A stretch of DNA of 64,000 nt from Bacteroidia bacterium (GCA_030432655.1 JAUILA010000027.1:1-64000); one strand, 5' to 3'. Shown: positions 50,982 to 59,939, counted from the first letter of the stretch. Numbers and translations are program-made. Notes: a model not told the origin generated them from the letters alone.

Positions 50982-51610
50982 AACGTATACGTCTTAGCCT
51001 TGCCAAACTGCTCATCAAACATCACCAGGGCTTCGCCGCTGGCTGCGTCATAAGGCGCCTCGTCTACTACTGTCGGGTTTGGCGGGTAAGTTCCATTCTC
51101 ATAGACAAGTTCGCGCAAGACACCGCGGTCGCGAACCAGCAGTATCTTCCAGCCATTTTTCTTTGTGGGCTCCACCCAAACCGGTTCGCTCATCACCGTA
51201 AATGAAGTAATCATTTCACCTTCATGGGAGAGGAGGTAGAATGAACATCCGCCGGTCCCGCAAAACCAGGGACTCATGAAGCGAATGAAATATTCTTCTT
51301 CGCCGTCTTCATTCAGATCTACTTTGAAGAATTGAAATTTACGGTCCCGCGCTTCCAGGTACTCCATATCCTCTTTGAGGTAGTTGTCCACCAGCAATCC
51401 GGTAATCCATTCGGCAGCCTCATCATCCACCGCCATCGGGGCGTATCCGGATTCATCGTTAGCCGTTGATACATCTTCCTCCAACTCACCGGTTACTTCC
51501 GGTTCATCCGGAGTGCTTTCCGTGGTACTTTCATTTCCGGCGGAATCGCCCGTATTACATCCGAAGGTAAACAGTGCTAAAATCAGAAAAACGATAGTGG
51601 CAGATTTCAT
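50978..51610 (-). CDS. Lipoprotein coupled to GH25 lysozyme
   Basis: 210 residues from ATG 51610 (leader MKSATIVFLILALFTFGC). A 55-residue Ser/Thr/Glu-rich linker precedes a compact domain: FFKVDLNEDGEEEYFIRF has a Ca-loop-like DLNEDGEEE, and MSPWFCGTGGCSFYLLSHEG has a paired-Cys motif seen in periplasmic proteins of unknown function. The overlap with the lysozyme start (ATGA) implies coupled translation. It might inhibit or guide the lysozyme; there is no direct evidence. No family name. Confidence 0.7.
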   Translation of the reverse strand: MKSATIVFLILALFTFGCNTGDSAGNESTTESTPDEPEVTGELEEDVSTANDESGYAPMAVDDEAAEWITGLLVDNYLKEDMEYLEARDRKFQFFKVDLNEDGEEEYFIRFMSPWFCGTGGCSFYLLSHEGEMITSFTVMSEPVWVEPTKKNGWKILLVRDRGVLRELVYENGTYPPNPTVVDEAPYDAASGEALVMFDEQFGKAKTYTF

Positions 51611-51666
51611 GGTATGACAGTTAATAGTATACGTCAAAGAAAATCATTCTCCCGCTGTAAAACCAG

Positions 51667-52257
51667 TCAGTCATTCATTTCTTTCAGGCGCCATCCGTAG
51701 TAAATATTTATGGCGAATAACAAGGCGACGAGGATCATCGATTTCTGAGCGGCAACCGGGTCCGCCAATCCGAGAAAGGCCAGTGTGAACATGGAAAACG
51801 GAGGGATTGCCAGGATCAGGGCTGCCATGTGAAGCCATTTCGGGAGAATCCGGGTAGTGGCATGAAGGCCCAGAAAACCACCCATGCTGATCATCAGGCC
51901 TGAATCCACCAGTAAATGAGCCGAGGTGCTGAACCCAACCGACACTTCCGTGGAGGCCACAGGATACAGCCCAAGAACAATAGGAAACGGCAATGCGTAT
52001 AACAGCATCCCGATGCCCACCAGCACCAGCCATCCATTTTTAAACCGTTGTGCCAGGATCAGGGCGGATATTCCGATGGTTACACCCATCAGAAACTCTG
52101 TCCGGAACATAAAGCTGTAGAGCCCCCAGTGATCCAGGATGTATTCGAGGCGGGCAGGTCCTGATTCCGCCGGTGGATCCAGGATCAGGATGTATCCGGT
52201 TAAGAGTACAAAAATCAGGGAAGAACCTGAAATCCACAGGATTCTGGCGAGTTTCAT
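51667..52257 (-). CDS. Uncharacterised membrane protein
   Basis: 196 residues with about six hydrophobic segments, starting ILWISGSSLIFVLLTGYILI and including ILAQRFKNGWLVLVGIGMLL and HMAALILAIPPFSMFTLAFL. I see no signature residues. It lies upstream of, and in the same direction as, the lipoprotein/lysozyme pair, with 56 nt between. Confidence 0.65.
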   Translation of the reverse strand: MKLARILWISGSSLIFVLLTGYILILDPPAESGPARLEYILDHWGLYSFMFRTEFLMGVTIGISALILAQRFKNGWLVLVGIGMLLYALPFPIVLGLYPVASTEVSVGFSTSAHLLVDSGLMISMGGFLGLHATTRILPKWLHMAALILAIPPFSMFTLAFLGLADPVAAQKSMILVALLFAINIYYGWRLKEMND

Positions 52258-52361
52258 GGGCGGTGGATTTTAAGAATCAAACCTAAGATTGTAAATTATG
52301 CAATAACTTCATAACGCCTCAAACTGTTTACTTGGCAGAGCAGGATCAACGAATTACTATT

Positions 52362-52787
52362 ATGGACAAGAAAATTACGAAAGAGTATACCAACGGCGAA
52401 TTGACGGTGGTATGGCAGCCACACAAATGCATTCATTCGGGTATTTGCGTTAAGACTTTGCCGGAAGTATATAAACCGAACGAAAAACCGTGGATTAATG
52501 CGGAGAATGCTTCGACCCAGGAGCTGAAGGACCAGATAAGGAAATGTCCGTCCGGCGCCTTAAGTTACTACATGAATGACGGGGAAGACAACGAGTCAGA
52601 GTCCATGGAGACGGTGGTGGAAGTAATGAAAAACGGTCCGCTCATGGTTTACGGCACCCTGAAAGTGACAGATACTTCAGGAAAAACTGAAATTAAAAAT
52701 AAGACCACTGCCTTTTGCCGTTGCGGGGCGTCCGGTAATAAACCGTATTGCGACGGGTCTCATAAAAAATCCGATTTTCAGGGGTAG
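52362..52787 (+). CDS. Ferredoxin-like / CDGSH iron-sulfur fusion protein
   Basis: 141 residues from ATG 52362. The N-terminal half is the YjdI-like mono-cluster domain (TVVWQPHKCIHSGICVKTLP, then CPSGAL, with Cys ligands in CIHSGIC and the distal KCPSGA). The C-terminal half is a CDGSH zinc-finger-like 2Fe-2S site: FCRCGASGNKPYCDGSH with Cys-x-Cys, Cys and His ligands. The combination is known in bacteria; an electron-transfer or cluster-storage role is likely. A TTG ten codons upstream is a weaker start. Confidence 0.9.
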   Translation: MDKKITKEYTNGELTVVWQPHKCIHSGICVKTLPEVYKPNEKPWINAENASTQELKDQIRKCPSGALSYYMNDGEDNESESMETVVEVMKNGPLMVYGTLKVTDTSGKTEIKNKTTAFCRCGASGNKPYCDGSHKKSDFQG

Positions 52788-52798
52788 GTTGGTGAACT

Positions 52799-53010
52799 GT
52801 CACCCCCGTCCGAGAACCTGAACGAATGCCACACTTTCCAAACGGGGGTCTGGGATCGGAGATCCCCAGTAAAATTAAAGCGTACGTCTTCGTAGCTGCT
52901 GGATCCCGGGTTGTCCTGTCGGACCCCCGGGATGACAGCAAATTCCACACTCCACACTCCACACTCAACCTGCACCTACACCCCCCTACGCCCCCCTCGA
53001 GGGGGGAAGG
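52799..53010. repeat. Cluster of palindromic and tandem repeats
   Basis: In about 210 nt there are ACCCCCGT/ACGGGGGT arms, CTGGGATC-GGA-GATCCCCAG, ATCCCGGG/CCCGGGAT arms, three TCCACAC units (52944-52964), and a perfect 16-bp palindrome of six C, TCGA, six G at 52991-53006. These are REP-type elements. The last one is inside the 3' end of the LytTR gene. Confidence 0.6.
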
Positions 53011-53765
53011 ATGGGGGTATCCATCTCCTCTATAAACGCTTCCTTATACTTCCTTCCCACCGGGAGTGCAAATTCTCCGATACGTACTTCTTCCCGGGTA
53101 AACGATTCAATGGCTTCTTTTCTAACGATAAACGACCGGTGAATTCTCACGAAGTTGCCGGGCAGGCGTTTTTCAAGCCGGCTGATTGTTTCACGCGTGG
53201 TAATGTTTTCCCGATCAGAAAGGACAAAGCAGACGTAATCGGACAGGCTCTCAATATACAGGATCTGATCATGTTCAATACGGTGCTGCTTACGGTCTGC
53301 TTTCACCATCAGGAAAGCTTTTTCCCGGATTTGCTGTTCCTTTTCAAGTTCGCTTGTCCTGGAACGCGCGTAATTGAATTGCCGGTACATATTGATAAAC
53401 GCCTGCAAAAATACGATCCCGTAAACAGTAAGCGCCAGCAGGCGTATGTTCATGATGTTTGGATTGAGCTGATCCATATGAAAACGGGCAAGGACCGCAA
53501 ATGCCAGGGTGATAACGATCATCTGGGCCCATAAGGAAATAATCATGGAGTAAACGAAATACAAGCCGAATTCCCAGTAGCGGCGCGCCATCAGATACTT
53601 CCCTACCAGGATGTCATTGAAGAACCAGGAAGTGCCGATCGCAACGGGCAGTAACAGGCAAACAAAATAAAATGATTCCGTCAATCCGCCTGGTTCCTGT
53701 CCGAACAGGAGGGTCAGGATCGCCAGAATAATTAACCAGAACAGGATTTGCTGCCTGAAACTCAT
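52986..53765 (-). CDS. Membrane-anchored LytTR regulator
   Basis: 259 residues: four transmembrane segments (about 8-25, 32-50, 66-92, 103-122), a coiled segment (YARSRTSELEKEQQIREKAF), then a LytTR DNA-binding domain (ADRKQHRIEHDQILYIESLS, TTRETISRLEKRLPGNFVRI, RSFIVRKEAIESF, LPVGRKYKEAF). The last eleven residues (DTPILPPSRGA) are encoded by the GC palindrome repeat, so the natural C terminus has probably been altered by repeat insertion. It is divergent from the ExbB-like gene. It probably regulates that gene or senses membrane state. Confidence 0.87.
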   Translation of the reverse strand: MSFRQQILFWLIILAILTLLFGQEPGGLTESFYFVCLLLPVAIGTSWFFNDILVGKYLMARRYWEFGLYFVYSMIISLWAQMIVITLAFAVLARFHMDQLNPNIMNIRLLALTVYGIVFLQAFINMYRQFNYARSRTSELEKEQQIREKAFLMVKADRKQHRIEHDQILYIESLSDYVCFVLSDRENITTRETISRLEKRLPGNFVRIHRSFIVRKEAIESFTREEVRIGEFALPVGRKYKEAFIEEMDTPILPPSRGA

Positions 53766-53802
53766 GGTACAATAATCGCCATTTTTTCCCTATTACGATT
53801 GA

Positions 53803-53814
53803 TTTATCGATAAA
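53803..53814. promoter_or_regulatory. Palindrome TTTATCGATAAA
   Basis: A perfect 12-bp palindrome in the divergent region between LytTR and ExbB-like genes, 38 nt from the LytTR start. A possible binding site; LytTR proteins usually bind direct repeats, so the owner is uncertain. Confidence 0.35.
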
Positions 53815-53840
53815 CAACATGTTTCATAAGGGATATGACA

Positions 53841-53872
53841 TTGCCTTTAGATACCGGCTGAACTTACCTTTG
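53841..53872 (+). promoter_or_regulatory. Promoter of ExbB-like gene
   Basis: TTG at 53841-53843, 21-nt spacer, TACCTTTG at 53865-53872. Both elements match the Bacteroidota consensus; predicted start near 53879. Confidence 0.75.
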
Positions 53873-53907
53873 AAGAAAGAAATCTCATTTACTAAATCCG
53901 TATTACT

Positions 53908-54288
53908 ATGTTCGAATTATTTGTAAAAGGAGGTCCGTTATTCATGGGAGTCCTGACGATCATATTTCTTTTAATGATCATTCTTGCAGTCCGCTCCCGC
54001 TTAAAATTCTCCGCAAAATCCATTAGCCTGGACGATGCCCGAAGAAATATGACCTATGTCCGATCGCTCGGTATCCTTGCATTCGTCGTGGGTGTATTCG
54101 GACAACTTCTGGGTCTTTACCAGGCGTTTGATGCTATTCAGGAAGCAGGTGATGTATCGCCAGGGTTGCTGATGGGCGGACTGAAAATATCCATGATTAC
54201 CTCATTGTACGGTGCATTCATCCTAATCTGCGGACTGGTCCTCAGCCTGATCCTGGACAGTGGTATGCGCAAAAATGCCGAAGACTGA
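53908..54288 (+). CDS. MotA/TolQ/ExbB-like proton-channel family protein
   Basis: 126 residues, with about three transmembrane segments: GGPLFMGVLTIIFLLMIIL, GILAFVVGVFGQLLGLYQAF and MITSLYGAFILICGLVLSLI. The block GVFGQLLGLYQAFDAIQ, then GLLMGGLKISMITSLYG, is the conserved TolQ/ExbB core, here without the longer cytoplasmic loop of true ExbB and without an ExbD partner. It may support TonB-type energisation or be a regulator partner of the divergent LytTR protein, an arrangement frequent in Cytophagales. Confidence 0.82.
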   Translation: MFELFVKGGPLFMGVLTIIFLLMIILAVRSRLKFSAKSISLDDARRNMTYVRSLGILAFVVGVFGQLLGLYQAFDAIQEAGDVSPGLLMGGLKISMITSLYGAFILICGLVLSLILDSGMRKNAED

Positions 54289-54329
54289 ATTTTAATAACT
54301 CAAATTAAATAACAACCTGCCGTCCCCGT

Positions 54330-55310
54330 TCAGGGGGCGGTTTCAACTTCATCATCCGGAATGATGACGACTTTACCGAATACATCGCCGTCACCCAGCT
54401 TCTGAAAGGCTTTCTTTCCGTCCTTTAAAGAATAAACCTGATCAATCACGGGCTTAACCAATCCACGTTCGTACAGGTCATTGAAACGGTCCAGGTGCTT
54501 GTTAGGATCATGAGCAAGAATTCCCAACTTCTTCTTTCCGGGCATAAGCGGTCCCAGGAACATGGCCTGGAGAATCGCACTGCCGGTTCCCCCCACCAAA
54601 AGAAACTGACCATTCTCCTTAAGGGCTTTTTTGTATTGTTTCAACGATCGGTTGGCCACTACATCAATGATCATGTCATATTGAACTCCGGTTGACGTGT
54701 AATCAGTCGTCTGGTAGTCAATCACGTGATCCGCACCAAGCGCCTTTAGCTGTTCATGTTTTGAGGCTTTGTCCACCGCCGTGATTTCGACCCCCATTGT
54801 TTTCGCAATCTGTATGGCAAAGGTACCTACCCCTCCACCGGCGCCATTTATAACTAACGAATCACCTGGTTGCAGTTGTTTATGATCAAACAGGCATTGC
54901 ATGGCCATAACGCCAGCCTGGGAAACCACAGCAGCTTCGGTGAAGGACATTTCCGGTGGCTTTTTTATCAGGGCATTCTCCTTTGAACAGGTATATTCGG
55001 CCAGTCCGCCCCACTTATTCTGACTCAGATCGCCGTAGACATCATCCCCGGGTGCAAACCGCGATACCTTGCTTCCCACTGCCTCTACCGTGCCTGCGAC
55101 ATCGGCCCCGAGTATATTCAGGCCCGGGCTGAATACGCCCCACATCCGTACGATCCAGGGCCGTCCACGGAGTAAATCCCAGTCCCAGGAATTCAATCCT
55201 GAGGCCCGGGTCCGGATCAGGATCTCATTTTCTTTCGGTACAGGTTTATTTACTGATTCCACCTGTAACTCATCCGGCGTTCCGTATTTATGATAAACGA
55301 GACCTTTCAC
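54330..55310 (-). CDS. Zinc-type (MDR) NAD(P)-dependent oxidoreductase
   Basis: 326 residues of the medium-chain dehydrogenase/reductase family: YHKYGTPDELQVESVNKPVP, NILGADVAGTVEAVGSKVSR, FAPGDDVYGDL, and the nucleotide-binding GAGGGVGTFAIQIAKTMG. The catalytic-zinc cysteine and structural-zinc lobe are missing, so it belongs to the zinc-free quinone-oxidoreductase-like branch. Reduces quinones or enals in relatives; substrate here unknown. 22 nt downstream of the Gfo/Idh gene, so perhaps co-transcribed. Confidence 0.88.
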   Translation of the reverse strand: MKGLVYHKYGTPDELQVESVNKPVPKENEILIRTRASGLNSWDWDLLRGRPWIVRMWGVFSPGLNILGADVAGTVEAVGSKVSRFAPGDDVYGDLSQNKWGGLAEYTCSKENALIKKPPEMSFTEAAVVSQAGVMAMQCLFDHKQLQPGDSLVINGAGGGVGTFAIQIAKTMGVEITAVDKASKHEQLKALGADHVIDYQTTDYTSTGVQYDMIIDVVANRSLKQYKKALKENGQFLLVGGTGSAILQAMFLGPLMPGKKKLGILAHDPNKHLDRFNDLYERGLVKPVIDQVYSLKDGKKAFQKLGDGDVFGKVVIIPDDEVETAP

Positions 55311-55332
55311 AAGTTAATTCTTCAAGTGATTT

Positions 55333-56622
55333 TCAGAAATTCCGGTACGAAGCGCTGAGGTATTCATTAGGTTGTGACTCGTCAAATGTGCGCTTTTCCT
55401 GGTTCCAGTGCAGCGTTTGTCCGGGAAAGCGGTTTGCCAGTACCCCCAGCAAAATAGCTTCCGTAAGCCGCGCCGCATAGGAAAACGGAGCACTTGTCTT
55501 ATCCTTATCCATGCAGGCATCCACAAACTGGTGGTAATGATCCTGCTCTTCCAGCTCCGGATAGGTTATGTCTTCGTACTCTCCATCCACGATCAGTTTA
55601 GCAAATAACCAGTGAGGAAGCAGCAACCGACCCTTTTCACCGATAAACATCGAGCCTTGTTCGGGAAGCTGATCCTCGTTGGGAAGTTTGAGGTCCTCAT
55701 GGTCTGCCGGAGCGCCGGGACCGTCGTACCATACCCATTTGAGGGTATCGGTCGTGTAGGCAGTTCCCGGGAATTCATAAGTGACCACATTATTTTGCGG
55801 GTGTCCAAACCCATTCGGCGGCCGGCATTCGGTCATAACTGTTTGCGGTACATCCAGGGCCAGGGCGGTATAAGGGGTGTCAAATATGTGAACACCCATG
55901 TCACCGAGGGTACCACACCCGTAGTCCAGGACCTTTCGCCAGTTGACCGGGTGATAAAATCCCTCTTTGTAGGGTCTTTCCGGGGCGGTGCCCAGCCACA
56001 GGTTCCAGTCCAGGCTTTCCGGTACCGGATCAGAGCCGGCCGGGGCCGGTCCGTTATACCCCCAGTTCTTGGGTGACCAGGCCCGTACTGTATGAACCTT
56101 TCCGATGATCCCGTCCTGGATAAGTTTTACAGCCGAACGGTATTCCTTGAAGGAATGGATCTGGATACCCATCTGGGTCACAAGGTTCTTGTCCTCCGCC
56201 ATTTTACGTACGGCCCGTGCCTCTGAAATATGGTGGGTGAGCGGCTTCTGGCAGTAAACAGGTTTACCCAGCTCCATGGCCATGAGCGAAGCAGGGGCGT
56301 GGGTATGATCCGGCGTTGAGACAATAACCGCATCAATTTCATTTCTTAATTGATCAAATAATACGCGGTAATCGGCAAAGGTTTTCGCTTTAGGGAAGGC
56401 CGATGATGCCCTGGCCAGCGAATTACTGTCCACATCACACAGTGCACTTACCACTGCGCTGTCGTGGGAGGCGATCGACTCCAGGTCGGCAAACCCCATC
56501 CCGCCGACGCCGATATGTGCAGTGCGCAGGTTGCCGGCTTTGATCCTGGCCCATACCGCGGATGGCAGCAGGGTAACCGAGGAGAATGCAGCGGTACGTT
56601 TTATAAAACTTCTTCTTTTCAT
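55333..56622 (-). CDS. Gfo/Idh/MocA oxidoreductase with Tat-like signal
   Basis: 429 residues from ATG 56622. The start MKRRSFIKRTAAFSSVTLLP is a Tat-type signal (RRSFIK), so the enzyme is exported folded with its cofactor. Rossmann motif AHIGVGGMGFADLESIASHD, the EKP-like motif ELGKPVYCQKPLTHH (Gln for Glu), and HTVRAWSPKNWG follow. Relatives oxidise or rearrange sugars through 3-keto intermediates. An ATG at 56760 is possible but removes the leader from the start. Divergent from the PfkB-GMC operon. Confidence 0.87.
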   Translation of the reverse strand: MKRRSFIKRTAAFSSVTLLPSAVWARIKAGNLRTAHIGVGGMGFADLESIASHDSAVVSALCDVDSNSLARASSAFPKAKTFADYRVLFDQLRNEIDAVIVSTPDHTHAPASLMAMELGKPVYCQKPLTHHISEARAVRKMAEDKNLVTQMGIQIHSFKEYRSAVKLIQDGIIGKVHTVRAWSPKNWGYNGPAPAGSDPVPESLDWNLWLGTAPERPYKEGFYHPVNWRKVLDYGCGTLGDMGVHIFDTPYTALALDVPQTVMTECRPPNGFGHPQNNVVTYEFPGTAYTTDTLKWVWYDGPGAPADHEDLKLPNEDQLPEQGSMFIGEKGRLLLPHWLFAKLIVDGEYEDITYPELEEQDHYHQFVDACMDKDKTSAPFSYAARLTEAILLGVLANRFPGQTLHWNQEKRTFDESQPNEYLSASYRNF

Positions 56623-56770
56623 TTTGAGCGTATTTTGGTTGGTATAACGGGAAACAGAATAGTTACGGAATATGGTCATACCAGCCATCAAATACAAACG
56701 GATTTCGAAGGAAATGATTAACTTGAATGAACTGACAGGTTTTATATGCAACTGCAACATCCATCTGACT

Positions 56771-57682
56771 ATGAAACAAGTAAGTGTGATCAGCGATCTG
56801 TGCGTTGATTTCCTGGTAAAAGGAAATGTTACGCCACGGTTTGGCCAGGCAGAGCAGCTGGTGGATGATTATGATATCGAGCTGGGTGGTTCGGCTGCTA
56901 TTTTTGCCAGTCAGTTTGCCCGGCTAGGGGGGAGTGTTTCGCTATACGGACTTGTCGGTGAAGATCTGTTCGGACAATTCCTGCTTCGCAGGCTGGAGGA
57001 AACGGGTGTTATTTCCAGGGTTGGTATTCGTGAGGATATCAGGACTTCGGTGGGTCTGGGCCTAATCCGCGGACAGGACAGGGCCATGCTTACTTACGAT
57101 GGATCCATGAGAGCCATGGACCCTAAGCTGCTGTTTACACGTGAGTTTTTTGAGTCAACCGGCCATTTACATATCTGCAGTTATTTTCTTCTTGAACAGT
57201 TCCAGGACCATTGGCCGGATGTGATCCGCGAACTTAAATCGCGGGAGGCGTCGGTTTCCCTTGATACCAACTGGTCACCGGCCGGCGATTGGGAGCGCGC
57301 GCTGGACATTCTCCCGCTTATTGATGTTTTTCTTCCCAATGAGCAGGAAGCGGTTCATATTTCAAATGAATCAGGCGTTGATGATGCCGGAGAATGGCTC
57401 GCACTTCACGGTCCCCTCGTGATTGTAAAGCGCGGTGAACTAGGCGCCAGTGTCTACAGCCAGACAGGAAAAACGCATCATTCCATTCCGAATGAGCTGA
57501 CGGACGGACTGGTGATTAAAGATACCACGGGGGCAGGGGATAATTTTGATGCGGGGTTTTTATATGCCTGGCTGAATAGCAGGAATATCGGTGATTGCGT
57601 AAATGCCGGAATGCGTTGTGGTACCTCCAGTTTGAATAAAATCGGGGGAATAGCCGGTCAGGCCGCGCAAATTACCGTATAA
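56771..57682 (+). CDS. PfkB-family carbohydrate kinase
   Basis: 303 residues from ATG 56771. ELGGSAAIFASQFARLGGSV is PfkB signature 1; DTTGAGDNFDAGFLYAW is signature 2 with the catalytic Asp in GAGD. The N-terminal ISDLCVDFLVKGNV and the AVEEHIS-type NEQEAVHISNES lid region fit a ribokinase-like sugar kinase. Substrate undetermined. It precedes the GMC gene by 9 nt. Confidence 0.88.
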   Translation: MKQVSVISDLCVDFLVKGNVTPRFGQAEQLVDDYDIELGGSAAIFASQFARLGGSVSLYGLVGEDLFGQFLLRRLEETGVISRVGIREDIRTSVGLGLIRGQDRAMLTYDGSMRAMDPKLLFTREFFESTGHLHICSYFLLEQFQDHWPDVIRELKSREASVSLDTNWSPAGDWERALDILPLIDVFLPNEQEAVHISNESGVDDAGEWLALHGPLVIVKRGELGASVYSQTGKTHHSIPNELTDGLVIKDTTGAGDNFDAGFLYAWLNSRNIGDCVNAGMRCGTSSLNKIGGIAGQAAQITV

Positions 57683-57691
57683 GCATATACC

Positions 57692-59386
57692 ATGGAAGAC
57701 GGACAATTTGATGTAATTGTAGTTGGTTCCGGCATCAGTGGCGGATGGGCGGCTAAGGAATTTTGTGAAAAGGGTCTGAAAACACTTGTGCTGGAACGCG
57801 GCCGGAATGTGGAGCATAATAAAGATTATCCTACGGCCATGATGGATCCATGGGAATTCAGGCACCGCGGGCGCATGACCCGTGAATTCCTCGAGGAAAA
57901 CCCGCTGATTTCAAAGGCCGCAGGATTTGATGAATCAACCGCCCACTTCTTTATCCGTGACAAAGATCACCCCTACATTCAGGAAAAACCGTTTGACTGG
58001 ATCCGTGGCTACCAGGTAGGTGGCCGCTCTCTTACCTGGGGGCGTGCCTGCCAGCGCTGGAGTCAGAATGAGTTTGCTTCTCCGGCGCGTGACGGCTATG
58101 GCATCGAATGGCCGGTTGGCTATGAAGACCTCGCCGGCTGGTATTCTCATGTGGAAAAATTCATTGGCGTTTGCGGCAACCGGGACGGCCTGGAGGCGAT
58201 GCCGGATGGGGAGTATCTGCCGCCGTTCGAACTGAATTGCGTGGAGAAACACATGCAGGCATCACTTCATAAGCACTATCCTGACCGGCACCTAGTGCAG
58301 GGCCGATGGGCCCAGTTGTCGGAGCCGGAAGAAATTCACCTCGAACAGGGACGCGGAAAATGCCAGTGCCGGAACCTCTGCATGCGGGGCTGTCCGTACG
58401 GAGGTTATTTCAGTTCGGTTTCTTCCACGCTGCCCTGGGCTGAAAAAACCGGCAATCTTACAGTAAGGCCTTTCTCCGTAGTTCATTCAGTAATATATGA
58501 TGAGGATTCGGGCAAGGCCTCTGGCGTTAAGGTGATTGACACAAACACAAAAGAAGAGCTGATATTCGGAGCCCGTGTGATTTTCCTGAATGCTTCCGCA
58601 CTGAATACCAACCTGATCCTGCTGAATTCCAGGTCGGACCGCTTTCCCGGCGGACTGGGCAATGATAACGGGTTACTGGGAAAGTATATTTGTTTTCACA
58701 TTTACCGGGGTTGGGCAAATGGCCGGATCCCGGGGTTTGAAGACAAGTATTATTATGGACGCAAGCCTTCCGAACCGATACTGGCCAATTTCCGGAACCT
58801 GGGGAGCCAGGATATGCCCTTTGTCGGTGGGTATACGATATTTTCAGGCGGATACAGAATCCGGAACGAAACTATTCCTGATGACGTGCCGCCGATCGGA
58901 GCGGAATATAAACGCAGGTTAAGTGAAGCCGGGGCCTGGTATATTTACATGTACATGCAGGGGGAAACCATTCCAAAGGAAACCAACCGTGTATATTTAA
59001 GTGAGGACCAAACGGATCAGTGGGGGATTCCATTACTGGTGACCGATGTGGATTATGATGAGAATGATGAACTGATGGTGGCGGATTTTCTGCGTGAGAG
59101 CAGGGAGATGCTGGAGAAGGCGGGCTGTGTTGATATTTATACGGAGGATACGAAGCAGGCACCCGGACTGGACATTCATGAAATGGGCGGGGTTCGCATG
59201 GGAAAAGATCCGCAAACATCGCTGCTGGACGGCCACAATCGCCTGCATGCGTGTACTAATGTATTCGTCACTGACGGTGCCTGTATGACCAGTACAGGTA
59301 ATCAAAGTCCGTCCATTCTCTACATGGCATTAACTACCAGGGCGGCAAATTTTGCGGCAGCGCAGGTAAAGGACGGAAAGTTATAA
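57692..59386 (+). CDS. GMC oxidoreductase, gluconate-dehydrogenase large-subunit type
   Basis: 564 residues. FAD dinucleotide motif VVGSGISGGWAAKEF near the start, GRSLTWGRACQRW (the SxxWG loop), a Cys-rich stretch GKCQCRNLCMRGCPYGG, HEMGGVRMGKDPQTS with the family His, and the C-terminal FVTDGACMTSTGNQSP where the catalytic pair sits. This is the flavoprotein of sugar (gluconate, glucoside 3-, or sorbitol) dehydrogenases that work with a small subunit and pass electrons to a cytochrome. No leader: the small subunit carries it. Next gene begins 1 nt later. Confidence 0.9.
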   Translation: MEDGQFDVIVVGSGISGGWAAKEFCEKGLKTLVLERGRNVEHNKDYPTAMMDPWEFRHRGRMTREFLEENPLISKAAGFDESTAHFFIRDKDHPYIQEKPFDWIRGYQVGGRSLTWGRACQRWSQNEFASPARDGYGIEWPVGYEDLAGWYSHVEKFIGVCGNRDGLEAMPDGEYLPPFELNCVEKHMQASLHKHYPDRHLVQGRWAQLSEPEEIHLEQGRGKCQCRNLCMRGCPYGGYFSSVSSTLPWAEKTGNLTVRPFSVVHSVIYDEDSGKASGVKVIDTNTKEELIFGARVIFLNASALNTNLILLNSRSDRFPGGLGNDNGLLGKYICFHIYRGWANGRIPGFEDKYYYGRKPSEPILANFRNLGSQDMPFVGGYTIFSGGYRIRNETIPDDVPPIGAEYKRRLSEAGAWYIYMYMQGETIPKETNRVYLSEDQTDQWGIPLLVTDVDYDENDELMVADFLRESREMLEKAGCVDIYTEDTKQAPGLDIHEMGGVRMGKDPQTSLLDGHNRLHACTNVFVTDGACMTSTGNQSPSILYMALTTRAANFAAAQVKDGKL

Positions 59387-59387
59387 C

Positions 59388-59939
59388 ATGGAAGAGCAGA
59401 AAATCACGCGCCGCGAGGCACTCACGCTGACAGCATCGGTCCTGGGAACCACGGTTTTAGGGGCGAATGCATTTCTTACGGGCTGTACGGCAGAGAAAGA
59501 GCTGGTTCCGTTTCACCTGGATGATATTGCACTGCTCGATGAAGTCGGGGAGACCATACTGCCGGCCACCGAGGATTCTCCGGGAGCCAAGGCGGCACAT
59601 ATAGGTGAATTTATGCGGACCATCGTCGAGGATTGTTATACCCGGGAAGAGTACGAGATTTTTGTGGAGGGCGTCAGATCATTGCGGCAGGAGACAGAAA
59701 AACGATACCGAAAGCCATTCATGGAGATGTCCGCTTCCGAGCGGAATGAATTACTGCTGGACCTTGATGAGCGTTCCGGAAACGATGATAAGCATTACTT
59801 CAACATGATCAGGCAATTAACGATCTGGGGTTATTTTACTTCCGAACCTGGCGCGACTCAGGCGCTGAGATACGTGCCGGTACCCGGCCGCTATGACGGA
59901 TGCATTCCCTACAAGCCGGGCGATAAAGCCTGGGCGTAA
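59388..59939 (+). CDS. Gluconate 2-dehydrogenase subunit 3-like protein
   Basis: 183 residues. A twin-arginine signal (KITRREALTLTASVLGT) is followed by a lipobox-like LTGC, so the complex may be exported by Tat and anchored. The DEVGETILPATEDSPGAKAA block and IRQLTIWGYFTSEPGATQAL, then YDGCIPY, are the conserved parts of the small (gamma) subunit. It delivers the GMC flavoprotein to the periplasm by hitch-hiking. Together with PfkB and the Gfo/Idh neighbour this points to oxidation of a sugar or sugar acid. Confidence 0.9.
   Translation: MEEQKITRREALTLTASVLGTTVLGANAFLTGCTAEKELVPFHLDDIALLDEVGETILPATEDSPGAKAAHIGEFMRTIVEDCYTREEYEIFVEGVRSLRQETEKRYRKPFMEMSASERNELLLDLDERSGNDDKHYFNMIRQLTIWGYFTSEPGATQALRYVPVPGRYDGCIPYKPGDKAWA

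Noticed and set aside
53908-54288. ExbB or MotA component of a working motor
   Set aside because: Only 126 residues, no ExbD or MotB partner and no long cytoplasmic loop; kept as family-level call only.
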